DNA of 64,000 nt, taken from positions 124,001 through 188,000 of the forward strand of contig NZ_AP018224.1 in the NCBI RefSeq assembly GCF_002368035.1, read 5' to 3'. The notes beneath the pieces are model-generated. The model was not told the DNA's origin. It saw only the letters and a list, made by a program, of their open reading frames with translations, and searched no databases. Shown piece by piece: positions 18,312 through 27,960 of this stretch. Origin of the DNA: Nostoc linckia NIES-25. GTDB taxonomy: Bacteria > Cyanobacteriota > Cyanobacteriia > Cyanobacteriales > Nostocaceae. Made by a program: the position numbers and the translations under genes. Every line of letters starts with the position of its first letter. Within the stretch, counting starts at the first letter, position 1.

Positions 18312-18396
18312 AGTGTGATGAAAAGCCTCGGTAAAAACTGGGATTGCAAAACTACTCCCTTGGGCTAGGATAATATTTGCTTGATGACTCTTTCTA

Positions 18397-18849
18397 TTAA
18401 GGTTGAGCTTCTAAAATGCGTCCTATACTTCTGGGCGATAGTGTTGGTAAACCTCTCCTAGCGGCTTCTTCTGCTACCTGCATATGGTAGTGGTGCTTTG
18501 AGCGACTAGGTTTTCGGTTCTTGCTCCATTCGCTGATTTCGACAATTTTGCTTGCCTCTGTACTTTTGCACTTCTTAGGTCTGCCTACGTTGACACCCAA
18601 TACTTCATTAGCTTTTGCGATCGCCGACTCCTGGGTTTCTGAGAAGATGGTACTTGATGTCCATCTTTTCTTCCACTTTGCTATTGAGTTTTCGGTTACA
18701 CCAATCTCTTGGGCTAAAGCTACATATTTTTTGCCTTCGTTTAGCCCCAGCAGAATTTTCGCTCTTTTGCTAACTTCATCGCTGCTCGTTGCCGCTATGT
18801 GTTCTAGTGCTTGTTTTTCAAGAGAATTTAATATTTGAAGATGAGGCAT
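18397..18849 (-). pseudogene. IS630-type transposase N-terminal half (remnant)
   Basis: 150 residues with an HTH (KYVALAQEIGVTENSIAKWKKRW) and the second HTH region ending in SPRSIGRILEAQP, as in the N-terminal half of IS630 transposases. The catalytic DDE half, which should continue on the minus strand below 18397, is missing; that sequence is short and unrelated. It is best read as a truncated insertion sequence. Confidence 0.65.
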
Positions 18850-19369
18850 CTAAAAATTTACCCCTCTTTACTGTACAATTTTGCCAAATGGAATGAAGCC
18901 TGATATACTCTTTTTGTAGCGTTCATTTTTTCTAAAAACCCACCCAAAGCCCTGTTTGCACCAGGGCTTTGAGGAGAAAACAAGCCTACTTGTTAGTAAA
19001 ACAAGGCGGAACATTGTTTTGTCAATTTAATTAACTAGAGACATCATATCATGAGTTTAGCCAGTTTTACAAATCTTTCTTTCGGTAGATGTATTTTTCC
19101 CAAAAATAACACCAAAAAATATCTCTTCAATGAAATTGGTTTTAAATGGGTTAATAATAATAGTTTTCTACTGCGAAAATTCTCTTCGGGAGATTATTTG
19201 ATAATTAATTGTTCATTATTTACAAAAATTAATTATTTTCTAATAATAGCACTTTCATCCACTGGAGAAAGTGCCATCAGTCCTGCTGCTTGAGTTTTTC
19301 TACTTTCTGCTTAAGCTTTTCAAAATTGAACTTATCTTTTTTAGGCAATTTGTGACCCGGAGTATCAAT
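18850..19369. other. Gene-poor stretch with two hairpins upstream of parB
   Basis: No convincing gene: an 80-codon frame at 19051-19293 is AT-rich and resembles nothing. Two hairpins are present: AAAGCCCTG / CAGGGCTTT at 18946-18970 (7-nt loop) and GCACTTTC / GAAAGTGC at 19249-19274 (10-nt loop). Neither has a following T run, so they may be processing or regulatory structures rather than simple terminators. Confidence 0.45.
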
Positions 19370-20554
19370 ATGTCTGAGGTGCATAGTCCGGCAATTGTAT
19401 ATATTTCTCCTGCGGAGTTGGTAGTTCATCCGAAGCTGATAGAAATATACGGTGAAAATGAGGATCGTCCGGCTTTGGAAAAAAGTATCTCAGAAAAAGG
19501 GATTTTGGAATCCTTAAAGGTATCTGCACGCACTGGTGTAAATGTCGTCTTGGCAGGCAAGTGTCGTTTGCAGATAGCCCGCCAGTTGGGAATTTCTGCT
19601 GTGAAAGTAGAATTTGTCGAGTCTAGTTCGCCTGAAGAAGATTTGAAATTAGTGCTTGATTTTAATCTCCACCGCGAAGGCGGAAAGACTCATTACCAGA
19701 AATTTCACGAAGGGCAGTACTGGGAGAGCGTACTTCGTCCCCAAGCGAAAGAAAGACAACGGGAAAGTGCCCGTCGTTTGAATGAAACGAAGTATTCAAA
19801 TTTGAACACTTCAATAGATGAGAGTAACTCTCAATTAAAGAAAGGTAAACCTGTGATTCGAGAGGTGTCGGAGAATCTAAGGATAAGTGTTGGCAGTTAT
19901 CACAAGGGTAAGAAAGTATTTGAATATATTTCTCAATTAAGGGAACTGCAAAAATTTAAGGCAGTTGTGGCACTGGAGGCGGAATTTAACCGGAGTATCG
20001 ATGCAGCTTATAAGTTTGTTTGCAATCAAGATATCTGTAACCAGGTTATACACCTAATTGAAGCAGGCGAGATAGGTAGTATAAGTGATGGTATCGCTTG
20101 GATGCGGAATGGCGATCGCAATCCGTTTCGGCGTTTCCAAGTTGGTCAAGTATATCAATTTAAGAAAAGACTGCGGACAGAGTTGGAAATTGTGGGGCGT
20201 GTTATAGGTATAACTAATGAATTTGTTGTCTTTGGATTGAGGAATTTAGTAAACATGAACTTAGAAATTGTGAATCTACGTCCGCGACAGATTGATGCAG
20301 AATTGCAAGACGAACCATCTGCGGAACAGAGAGCAAGAATTCTTCACTTAATGGAAAAGTTTAGTGATGTTTTCCCAGTTCAGGTATCTTTAGCTGAGTT
20401 GTTAAAACTCCCAAATTTAACTGATAAAGAGGAGGTTTTATTGCGGATGTATGAGTCTGACGTATTTGAAAAAACTTGGGAGGACTATAAGAGCCAAATG
20501 CAAGCAATGGAAATGTCTACAAATAGAAAAAAGGATAATATTCGTGCTGCATAG
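19370..20554 (+). CDS. parB: ParB/Spo0J-like nuclease-fold protein
   Basis: Start at ATG 19370 (MSEVHSPAIVYISPAEL), preceded by CCGGAG; the open frame extends upstream but that part is hydrophobic and unlikely. The 394-residue product begins with a ParB N-terminal domain: VHPKLIEIYG, PALEKSISEKGILESLKVS, NVVLAGKCRLQIARQLG and the ExxHREG-like segment FNLHREGGKTHYQK. The middle has an HTH-like region (VSENLRISVGSYHKGKKVF). It probably binds DNA in plasmid partition or regulation. No parA lies directly beside it; the ParA-like pair is 6 kb downstream. Confidence 0.78.
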   Translation: MSEVHSPAIVYISPAELVVHPKLIEIYGENEDRPALEKSISEKGILESLKVSARTGVNVVLAGKCRLQIARQLGISAVKVEFVESSSPEEDLKLVLDFNLHREGGKTHYQKFHEGQYWESVLRPQAKERQRESARRLNETKYSNLNTSIDESNSQLKKGKPVIREVSENLRISVGSYHKGKKVFEYISQLRELQKFKAVVALEAEFNRSIDAAYKFVCNQDICNQVIHLIEAGEIGSISDGIAWMRNGDRNPFRRFQVGQVYQFKKRLRTELEIVGRVIGITNEFVVFGLRNLVNMNLEIVNLRPRQIDAELQDEPSAEQRARILHLMEKFSDVFPVQVSLAELLKLPNLTDKEEVLLRMYESDVFEKTWEDYKSQMQAMEMSTNRKKDNIRAA

Positions 20555-21111
20555 GTAGCTGTGAGCAGTTAATCTAGCAGAGAATTTATCCCACAATTTA
20601 ACGTTACCTAATAGATTAGCATCTCAATACTGATTGCAGTACGAGTTCATATTTTGGGTGCCGAACTCGTATGGATATATTTGACTGTTTTTTGTCTTTA
20701 AATTCGTTGGTGGAGTGTAATTTCATCTTCACCCATTGTACTAACCTCTGCCAGTTTTTGGTGACACTTTTAGGTGTTACTAGCTTTGCATTCTTATTCC
20801 AAAGCTATTTTCTAGATTTAGTAACAACTTCGCTAGAACTGACGTATTTAAATAGCTCTCAAAAAAAAGTTGGGTAGCCGCATTGTTGTTGGTGAAGCGT
20901 GTTGGACTAAATCTTAGCCTAAGCCTACGTATGTCTAAGCCTAAACAAGTATAACCTCTGTTTGCTTTCAACCATGAGACGATTACCAGTCGCCTCCAAC
21001 AAGCGGATAACCAACCGCTTCTTAATAAAACAAAAATTTCAAATTTAGGCTAACACATTTTGACCAACAGCGAGGCTACCTGATGCACTAAAACCATCAG
21101 GACAGTCACTC
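20555..21111. other. Candidate replication-origin region upstream of the Rep gene
   Basis: A 557-base stretch without a convincing gene. It holds TTAGCCTAA in both orientations (near 20917 and, reversed, near 21046) and the related AAGCCTA near 20930-20945. A small hairpin AAGCGG / CCGCTT lies near 21000-21025. Short repeats of both orientations just before a plasmid replication gene fit an iteron-type origin, but they are few and irregular. Confidence 0.35.
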
Positions 21112-23313
21112 ATGTTCCAAGAAGATTTCGGGGCAAATGTTGATAACAGGCCCCAATTAAGTCTTTCACAGCCTGCAAAAAAGAAAATCAAACCCCACCT
21201 ACCCGCAGAATCTTTGGGTAAACGCTACATAGAGCGTTTTTGGCATCCATTTGGGGCGATAGTTGCCCCTTCTTTAGTAGAAGGTGCAAAACCAGCATGG
21301 CGCACTATCGATCATTACCTGCAACCTTCCCAACTGTGGAAGCTGCACCAAGATAAGTCAAAATTAGTAGGTCTGCGTTTTGACAACACAACCCGTTACG
21401 CCACAATCGATTTAGATTGTTTTGGCGACTACCATAACATTGAATCCATAAATCGCATCAAAGCGGCACTAGAGGAAATCGGCATAGTCGATATCGTCAT
21501 TCTCCAGTCCAGCTTTAGTGGTGGTTATCACTTGATTTTAAACTTTGCATCTCCCCTGCCTACCTTTGCTTTAGCCTGCGCCTTAGAAATTACCTTGAGA
21601 AATGCAGGCTTTATCCTGCGTCAAGGACATCTAGAAATCTTCCCCAACACTAAACCATATAGTGCCAAACAAATAACCAACTACAAAGCCATCCGTTGTC
21701 CCATGCAACCGGGTAGTGGGTCATTTTTACTTGATGATGATCTACAACCAATTAGCGACTCCGTTTCTATCTTCCTCGACTATTGCGATCGCGCGGCCAG
21801 TCGGCAAGATTTAACCAAATTAAAACGGGTAGCAAACAAAGCCAAAAAACAAATTGCACAGGAGAGATATCGTAAGCAAGAGTCTGCTGATGCTGCACAG
21901 TGGCGTGCCAACTGGGAAGAAACAATTGCGATCGGTTGGACAGGACAAGGACAAACAAACACCCTCCTACAAATCTTTGCAGGCTACGGAATCGTCTTTC
22001 TAGACTTAAGAGGCGATAAATTAGTCGAATTTTGCCTCTCCACCGCAATTAACGCCCCTGGCTATAAGCAATATTGCCGACACCAACATGAAATCGAAGC
22101 TAGAGTACGGCATTGGGTAGAATGCACAATTCGTAACAAATGGTACAGTGCCTACGTTAGCTATCCGGAACGGCTGTTGGGTACATTCGCTAATACGTTT
22201 GCAGAAGCCATAGCAGGTGTTAGCAGGATCGATCAACCCAAAGATAACGTAATTTTATTTGACCGCCGCCACCAGCAGAACTGGGAACGTAGCCAACAAG
22301 CCCAAAGACGCATCCAGATAGTAGTAACAGCAATAGAGTGGGATAGTGGGTTACCAGCAGGGGCTACTGAACGGGCAAAAGCTATACGTGCTGAGTATAA
22401 ACGCCGCTTTAACAAAACTGTCTCTCAAGAGACACTACAAAAGCACTTACATTTGTGGCATCCCACACGCTACATTTTAGACCCTTGGGCAGAAAATAGC
22501 TTAAACCCTTATCAATCAAGCGAGAACGGGCAATTTTACGAATTTCAAAGCTCATTTGTAAAACACGATACTCAAAATCCTTGTGGAATAAGTAATTACG
22601 TTCATTCTTTTTATATGAAGGTTTTTTGTAGGTGTTTACCTCCTGCTGCTACAGCCCCCCAAGGGCTGGAGTCAGCAGAGGTAGTTGAACAACCCGATGT
22701 TTCTCAGTCAGACTCAGCTGTCATCCTGCCTGCGGAAAATTTTGAATTTATAAATTCTTTTAATACTGCTGAAATTGATTCAAATAAAAGCAGTATTAAA
22801 TTAGAGAATTCAGTTCATACAAATATTTTACAATCAAATCAATTCAGTTCTGATCAGGATTTTATATACCTGTGTAGCTCCGGCACGTCGTCAAAAATTG
22901 ATAATCAAAACTTATCTAACACGGAGGATAACGGGCTGGGTGTAGTTTCGATACCTGCTGCGGTTCCATTAGAACAACCACTCCAAAACCCCAACAACGG
23001 CTTGCACGGTGCATCTGTTGGTGACGAGACTGCTGATGTTTCCTACCGCATTGAGGAACTCAAGCGAGTGACAAAACTACGGCTAATGGCTTTAACCCAA
23101 GCTAAGGCTAAGGTGCGCCAATACTGTTTAATCACGGGACATATTCTCAGCACTCAAGAACGCGATCGCTTAGAGCAACGTGCCAAAATGCAATTCTACC
23201 TCGATTCGGGTAACGAAACTTTAATTGCAGAAGCTAACGAGTGGGCGGCTGCCAATCCTGGGTGTCTACCATTTTCCTTGGAGTTGGAGAGCGAAAAATT
23301 TTGGGAAAGATGA
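21112..23313 (+). CDS. Plasmid replication protein with archaeo-eukaryotic primase (AEP) domain
   Basis: 733 residues. AEP primase motifs are in order: ATIDLDCFG (DxD, about residues 98-105), SSFSGGYHLIL (sxH, His about 140) and LEIFPNTKP, which could hold the third acidic site. A KRRFNKTVSQETLQKHLHLW segment near 440-460 may be a helical DNA-binding part, and the C-terminal third is low-complexity then helical. Such primase-polymerase proteins initiate replication of many plasmids. The last codons run into a sequence matching an ISKra4-type terminus (23285-23335), so the original C-terminus may have been replaced. Confidence 0.75.
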   Translation: MFQEDFGANVDNRPQLSLSQPAKKKIKPHLPAESLGKRYIERFWHPFGAIVAPSLVEGAKPAWRTIDHYLQPSQLWKLHQDKSKLVGLRFDNTTRYATIDLDCFGDYHNIESINRIKAALEEIGIVDIVILQSSFSGGYHLILNFASPLPTFALACALEITLRNAGFILRQGHLEIFPNTKPYSAKQITNYKAIRCPMQPGSGSFLLDDDLQPISDSVSIFLDYCDRAASRQDLTKLKRVANKAKKQIAQERYRKQESADAAQWRANWEETIAIGWTGQGQTNTLLQIFAGYGIVFLDLRGDKLVEFCLSTAINAPGYKQYCRHQHEIEARVRHWVECTIRNKWYSAYVSYPERLLGTFANTFAEAIAGVSRIDQPKDNVILFDRRHQQNWERSQQAQRRIQIVVTAIEWDSGLPAGATERAKAIRAEYKRRFNKTVSQETLQKHLHLWHPTRYILDPWAENSLNPYQSSENGQFYEFQSSFVKHDTQNPCGISNYVHSFYMKVFCRCLPPAATAPQGLESAEVVEQPDVSQSDSAVILPAENFEFINSFNTAEIDSNKSSIKLENSVHTNILQSNQFSSDQDFIYLCSSGTSSKIDNQNLSNTEDNGLGVVSIPAAVPLEQPLQNPNNGLHGASVGDETADVSYRIEELKRVTKLRLMALTQAKAKVRQYCLITGHILSTQERDRLEQRAKMQFYLDSGNETLIAEANEWAAANPGCLPFSLELESEKFWER

Positions 23314-23335
23314 GGGACATCAGGCGGTAAGATGT
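23285..23335 (+). repeat. Orphan ISKra4-type terminus remnant
   Basis: This stretch closely matches the left terminus of the complete ISKra4-like element at 46701: both start GGAGAGCGAAAAATTT and both run through GATGAGGGACA and GCGGTAAGATG with a few substitutions. No matching second end or transposase lies nearby. It overlaps the last codons and stop of the replication gene. Confidence 0.7.
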
Positions 23336-23399
23336 TCGTTATTTTGGATTTTAACTGCACAAAAAGAGGTGATTCAGCTTTACAGAAGTTATTATACTT

Positions 23400-23717
23400 G
23401 TGAGTAAAATTTGGTACAAAAATATAGAAGAAAATATGAAAGATATCTTAATGGAAAAACTGTTTAATCAAGCAGTTGAACCAATCTTCCAAGCCAACAA
23501 TTTAACTAAATATTCAGCACTCAAACAAAGAGAGGATGAATTTAAATCATTGTTTAATATTGAATTAGCAGAATATGTGGACTCGAAAAGAGGATTTAAT
23601 TTTTCTCTATTTATCCGCGACTTTTTAAGTGAAGATTGCTTGCCGTACAGGGACGCTATTCAACAAAAATATGGAGAACGAGCAGCGGATTTGATTGGAG
23701 AATTAATTTGTATTTGA
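23400..23717 (+). CDS. Small hypothetical protein
   Basis: 105 residues from GTG 23400, or 93 from ATG 23436 (MKDILMEKLFNQAVEPIFQ). Soluble and helical, no recognised family. It lies immediately downstream of the IS-terminus remnant, so it may use a promoter from that sequence. Gene status rests on length and composition only. Confidence 0.4.
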   Translation: MSKIWYKNIEENMKDILMEKLFNQAVEPIFQANNLTKYSALKQREDEFKSLFNIELAEYVDSKRGFNFSLFIRDFLSEDCLPYRDAIQQKYGERAADLIGELICI

Positions 23718-24071
23718 AAGCAAACAAAGTTAGCTGGTAGTTAGAATTTATGACTATACGGCCAGCGTTCCGTGTAACTTTAAAACTATGTATTTGTATT
23801 TTCTTGACTTAATTGTTGCCCAAACTCAGATATTGAACCTGTAGTTACGGCTTTTTCTAACAATTGATTCAATAACTCAATGTCATATAATTCATTTAGT
23901 TTTTCTACTAATTCAGTAGGAACATCTTTAAATCGAATTGTTAGGATTTGAGCAATATATTTCTGGGTAGCTTTTGCTATACCTATGCGTTCTATGCTTG
24001 TCATGTATGTCATTTGCTGTTCAGCCTCAAAACGCTCTAATTCGGCTTGAAAATTTAAGTCTAATACCAAT

Positions 24072-24655
24072 TTAATGTGAAGCTGCATAGAAAAGAGCTT
24101 CTAGGATAAAGTTATAAGAAGAGACAGAAATTACTTGCTCAAATGTAAGTTGGTCGAATATCTCTTGGATGCGTTCGCGTAAAGCTTGTAAAGAAGAGAA
24201 AAGTTGATTTTTGAGAGGTTTCTTGAGAGCTTGCCAAAGCCTTTCGATAGGATTGAGTTCAGGAGCCGATGGTGGTTGAAATAGAGGAATAATATTCTCT
24301 GGCCAGGTAATCGCTGAACTTGTATGAGCTGGTGCTTGGTCAATCTGTAAAATTGCATAATCCGAGCCTAATTGCACAGATAGCCAATCCAAAAACTGTT
24401 GAAAACACTCGCCATCTAGTTTTGGATATTCATAAAGGAAATGATCTCCAGTCAATGGTTCAATTGCACCATAAATCCAAAAGTTATCTCTTGGCCATAT
24501 CACCTTAACAGTGGGCTTGACTCCAGAAGCTGTAATCACTTTTCCTGTAAGAGTTTTGAGTCCAACCCTAGTTTCATCCTGGCACAGGTAGCGAACACAT
24601 TTGCCAGGTGCTAGATGTTTTTCTAGACAATTAAGAATGATTCCGAGTTTTTTTT
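24072..24655 (-). CDS. IS630 transposase, catalytic frame (orfB)
   Basis: The listed upper limit is the A-run slippage site; the first in-frame ATG is lower (24539), but the catalytic sequence CQDETRVGL with the first Asp lies upstream of it. The second Asp is in YAILQIDQAPAHTS and the Glu in PELNPIERLWQALKK, completing the DDE triad. This supports expression as a fusion with orfA rather than from its own ATG. Confidence 0.78.
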
Positions 24656-25132
24656 AAATTCAGATACCAATTTCTCGTCTTGGTTATTGCTTTGAGGGCG
24701 AGGCACTTTTAGTTTTGCCCCTAATCGATATCGAACCCAGGCATAAACCGTTGCATACTCTATATCTTGTCCATGTTCTTTTTTTAACCACTCAACTATT
24801 GCACCATAGCTACTAAAGCCTTTTCCTGCTTTTAACTCCTCCTCAAGTGCTGCGATCGCAGCATCATCGATTTTCCGTTTTGCTCCTGGTGCTTTCTTGA
24901 TTTCTAATAAGCCTGACAGCCCATCAGTTCTGTACTTCTGCAACCATCTCGTGACCGTTGAACTATCTCTTGCCAAACGTTCTCCGATTTCTTGCTGTTT
25001 GTTTACTTGTCCGCTTTTGAGCCACCACAACATAATAAGTTTTTCTTTCTGGTTTCCCAAGTTGGCTGTTTGTAGGCGTTTTTTTAGTTCCTCTTCGCTC
25101 TCTGCAATTTCAATTTTAAACGGGCGGCTCAT
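24623..25132 (-). CDS. IS630 transposase, N-terminal frame (orfA)
   Basis: 169 residues with the two HTH regions of IS630 transposases (VNKQQEIGERLARDSSTVTRWLQKY and GAIVEWLKKEHGQDIEYATVYAWV). Near its end the minus strand has a run of eight A within AATTTAAAAAAAACTCGG, a typical slippage site. Shifting there joins the catalytic frame, so the active protein is probably made by frameshifting. Confidence 0.8.
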   Translation of the reverse strand: MSRPFKIEIAESEEELKKRLQTANLGNQKEKLIMLWWLKSGQVNKQQEIGERLARDSSTVTRWLQKYRTDGLSGLLEIKKAPGAKRKIDDAAIAALEEELKAGKGFSSYGAIVEWLKKEHGQDIEYATVYAWVRYRLGAKLKVPRPQSNNQDEKLVSEFKKNSESFLIV

Positions 25133-25859
25133 GGCTATTTAAACTTAGAAGTTGGCTTCTCCTTATTATATGCAGCTTCATATTAAATTGGTATAACTCC
25201 GGTGGTAGAGTCATTAATCTATCTAGCAACCGGAAGATTTGCTGGATTTTATCTCTACTATAGCCTAACTCATACATTCGTTTAATTAAGCTCAACTTCC
25301 ATTGCAATCGGCCTGCTAAATCTTGAGTTGTGGCTTGTGTCCGCAGGTGCGCCATCACCAGTACAGCAAAAGGACTATCACTTTGTTCTAATTCTGACCA
25401 ACGAGATTCATAGTCCAGTAGCTTGACAATGGGAAACTGAAGACTCAAACGACATCCCCAACGACCATAACTATATTCTTGCGGTCGCCAATTGGCTTGA
25501 TTATCTCCTAGAATTGCCAAGCTAACAACTTCTTGGTTATAACGGTCAAAGATTCTGTAGTGGTAAGAAAACATCCGTTTAGGGAAGTTGGTATCTACTT
25601 GACTTTGGATTTCCAGGTGAATCAGCAACCAAGTTTCCTTTCCATCTTTTAGCCAAACTTTGATTAGCTTATCGACGAATTGTTTACCAATTTCAGATTC
25701 TCTCACCAACTGCTGAAGTTCTTTCTCAAGGAATTCATAGCCTCTCTCCCAGTCAATTTGTGCTTGAATTTCTGGATAGAAAAATGCAAGAAACGCTTCA
25801 AAATATTGTTCTACACCTTCCTTCCAAGCACCATCATAATCAGCTCGTACTTCACTCAT

Positions 25860-26167
25860 AGATTATTTCCGCTCAAAATATCATAATGCCTTTTTTGAAA
25901 GTCAAGTTACTTTAAACGATATAAAATTTATGACTAATTTACATATCAACAAATGTTGTTTTAATTTAGAATTTTGTTGCTTGGTTTTTTGAGTGAGAGG
26001 TTACATACTTAAAGTAGTTTATTCAAAATAAATTAGAAAAATTTTATTGAGCAATATACTTGCTGATTTTTTTATTTCATTAATTTATTGATTTTTGTTT
26101 ACAAATTAAAAATTTAGATTGACATTAACCTAACACAACAAAGTTTAGTTACTTTGTAAATAATATT
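25860..26167. other. AT-rich intergenic region before the ParA-like pair
   Basis: About 308 bases between the divergent Rpn remnant and the first ParA-like gene. Strongly AT-rich with runs of A and T; no gene, hairpin or repeat that I can support. It probably holds promoters for both sides. Confidence 0.35.
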
Positions 26168-27076
26168 ATGACCAGAAAAAATAAAGAACAACCAGCCATG
26201 TCAAACAATACTTCTTCCAATACTAATGGTAAGCCTCAAAAGCGACTGATAATTATAACAGGTGATAAAGGTGGCGTGGGTAAAAGTACCTTTGCACGAG
26301 CAATATTTCAACTTTACATTAATAAAAATTTACCCTGTGTTGCTTATGAAGCTGACTTAAGGAATCCTCAGATAGAAAGATATTTTCAAAAAGATTACCG
26401 CCCTATAATACGTTATATTGATATTTTTCATAGAGGTGGTGCTGACGATTTATTAATTAATCTAGATGAGGGTGATTGTCCTATCACATTATTAGACTTA
26501 CCTGCACAATCTGGAGGTTTCTTTGAAAGTTATGTCAAAGAGCTTGCATTTTTTGAAGTTCTGAAAACTGAAATTAATTGTCGAGTGACAATGGTTTCAG
26601 TGATTAGTAGAGTTCTTGACTCTATAAATGTTTTAGAAAAACTCCGTGAACTTTGTAAAGACCAAGTAGATTATATTGTTGTCAAAAATCTGTTTCATGG
26701 TGAAGAAGAAAAATTTGAGCGATATAATGACTCTTCCCTACGTCAGAATATGCTTGCAGAAGGTCTAATAGAACTTGTAATGCCAGATTTATTCTACAAG
26801 TCTTATGACTTTCTTGACCGCCATGCTTTAACCTTTAATGAAGGTCAGACTCATAAAGAAACAAATATTGTAATTAAGTCAAGAATTAAATCTTGGCTTG
26901 CTGAGTTTGAAGCGCAAATTAAGCCAGCATTTAATTTATTGGGTTTTGATATACAACCAGATGACTGTTACTACCCAGCAGTTGTGGAAAAATCTAAAGA
27001 GCTTAGAGAAAACGAAGAAAAAGAAAAAGCTAAAAACCAAGATGCAAATTTACCATCTGAAGATATAGCTGCTTAA
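26168..27076 (+). CDS. ParA/MinD-type P-loop ATPase
   Basis: 302 residues. Residues 19-45 contain RLIIITGDKGGVGKSTFARA, the deviant Walker A of ParA/MinD proteins with the signature lysine. LLDLPAQSGGF is the equivalent of the D-x-P switch. The C-terminal part (from about 210) is more divergent and ends in a charged coiled tail. The ATG at 26168 is followed by a second possible start (MSNNTSS) 12 codons later. It is likely to act in plasmid positioning or protein placement. The next gene is a shorter relative. Confidence 0.75.
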   Translation: MTRKNKEQPAMSNNTSSNTNGKPQKRLIIITGDKGGVGKSTFARAIFQLYINKNLPCVAYEADLRNPQIERYFQKDYRPIIRYIDIFHRGGADDLLINLDEGDCPITLLDLPAQSGGFFESYVKELAFFEVLKTEINCRVTMVSVISRVLDSINVLEKLRELCKDQVDYIVVKNLFHGEEEKFERYNDSSLRQNMLAEGLIELVMPDLFYKSYDFLDRHALTFNEGQTHKETNIVIKSRIKSWLAEFEAQIKPAFNLLGFDIQPDDCYYPAVVEKSKELRENEEKEKAKNQDANLPSEDIAA

Positions 27077-27098
27077 TTGAATAGGTTGCTTGGTTTTT

Positions 27099-27905
27099 AT
27101 GTTTGGAAAGCGTTTTGTAATTACATCGGGTGATGCTCGTGTGGGTAAGTCCACAGTTTCTAGGCTCTTGCTGGAATTGTACTTGAAAAGTAAATGCAAT
27201 GCGCGTGTTTTCTACCACGGTTATCGTAACAAGCTATCGATGTATAAAACAAAAGGTTTTGAAATAAACCATTTGGGATTGTCTAGGGGCGATTCGGATA
27301 GATTATTACTGGACTTAGAAATGTTTCCAAATATTGATGTAGTTTTGACAGATATGCCAGGTCAAAACCATCAAGAGTTCAAGTTTTTTGATAAAGATGT
27401 TTCACTGATAGGGAATCTTAACCATCTCGGATATCGTGTTACTTTCTTGCACCCGATATCACACCGTAAAGACTGTGTTGAAGATTATCTTGAGGATTTA
27501 TACAACCATTTTGGTAGTCAAGTTGACTATGTTGTTATCAAAAATTATTACTTTGGCAAGCAATTTCGATACTATGAAGGTAGTAGATTCCAAGCTGATA
27601 TTAAAAAATTAAATGGCTTGGAGCTAGTTTTGGGGGGATTGCATAACGACTTTTACCAGTTGCTTGAGGATACTGGTTTACCCTATGCTCAACTTATTGA
27701 AACTGACTCCCCTCTTAATACTATTCAGCGTTCGATAGTATTCAACTGGACGGAGAATTTTAAAAATTCTGTTGTTTCTAGTGTGATTGCTTCTAATTAT
27801 TTAGGGCTAAGTAAAAACTGTACAGAACTAGCTTCTGTAAGTGCAAATCAACAAAATCCTTCCGATTTTGTTGTAAATGAAGATATTGAATCTGAAGAAT
27901 GGTAA
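27099..27905 (+). CDS. Second, divergent ParA-like P-loop ATPase
   Basis: Start taken as ATG 27099 (MFGKRFVITSGDARVGKST); TTG 27090 is an alternative. 268 residues. The Walker A lacks the first glycines of the classic KGGVGKST but keeps GDARVGKST, and LTDMPGQNHQEF matches the D-x-P switch of its neighbour. It aligns with the upstream protein through much of its length (DYVVIKN versus DYIVVKN), so the two look like an old tandem duplication. Possible heterodimer; not provable here. Confidence 0.7.
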   Translation: MFGKRFVITSGDARVGKSTVSRLLLELYLKSKCNARVFYHGYRNKLSMYKTKGFEINHLGLSRGDSDRLLLDLEMFPNIDVVLTDMPGQNHQEFKFFDKDVSLIGNLNHLGYRVTFLHPISHRKDCVEDYLEDLYNHFGSQVDYVVIKNYYFGKQFRYYEGSRFQADIKKLNGLELVLGGLHNDFYQLLEDTGLPYAQLIETDSPLNTIQRSIVFNWTENFKNSVVSSVIASNYLGLSKNCTELASVSANQQNPSDFVVNEDIESEEW

Positions 27906-27960
27906 GTATTAGCTTTACCAAATTGACAGTGAGGTTTTAAATTAACTGTTTAAACAACCT

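Larger units (their letters stand above)
24065..25193. mobile_element. IS630-family insertion sequence
   Basis: Inverted repeats of 25 bp (24065-24089 and 25169-25193) begin TACCAATTTAAT and differ at one base. TAA flanks both sides (24062-24064 and 25194-25196); since IS630 elements duplicate TA, the border may be off by one base. Two overlapping transposase frames on the minus strand fill the element. Confidence 0.85.
23786..25859 (-). pseudogene. Rpn-family nuclease gene interrupted by an IS630 element
   Basis: The 5' part (25859 to 25194) encodes the N-terminal PD-(D/E)xK-type half: YDGAWKEGVEQYFEAF, then LIHLEIQSQ and FSYHYRIFDRY. The 3' part (24061 to 23786) encodes AELERFEAEQQMTYMTSIERIG and a tail typical of the same family. 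Removing the insertion with one TAA duplicate joins PPEL to DLNFQAELERF in frame, giving 313 residues with the family's usual order. Rpn proteins are recombination-promoting nucleases common in cyanobacteria. As it stands the gene is split. Confidence 0.82.

Noticed and set aside
19051..19293. An 80-codon frame upstream of parB
   Set aside because: AT-rich, low-complexity product, no recognisable feature, and it ends inside a hairpin; not supported as a gene.
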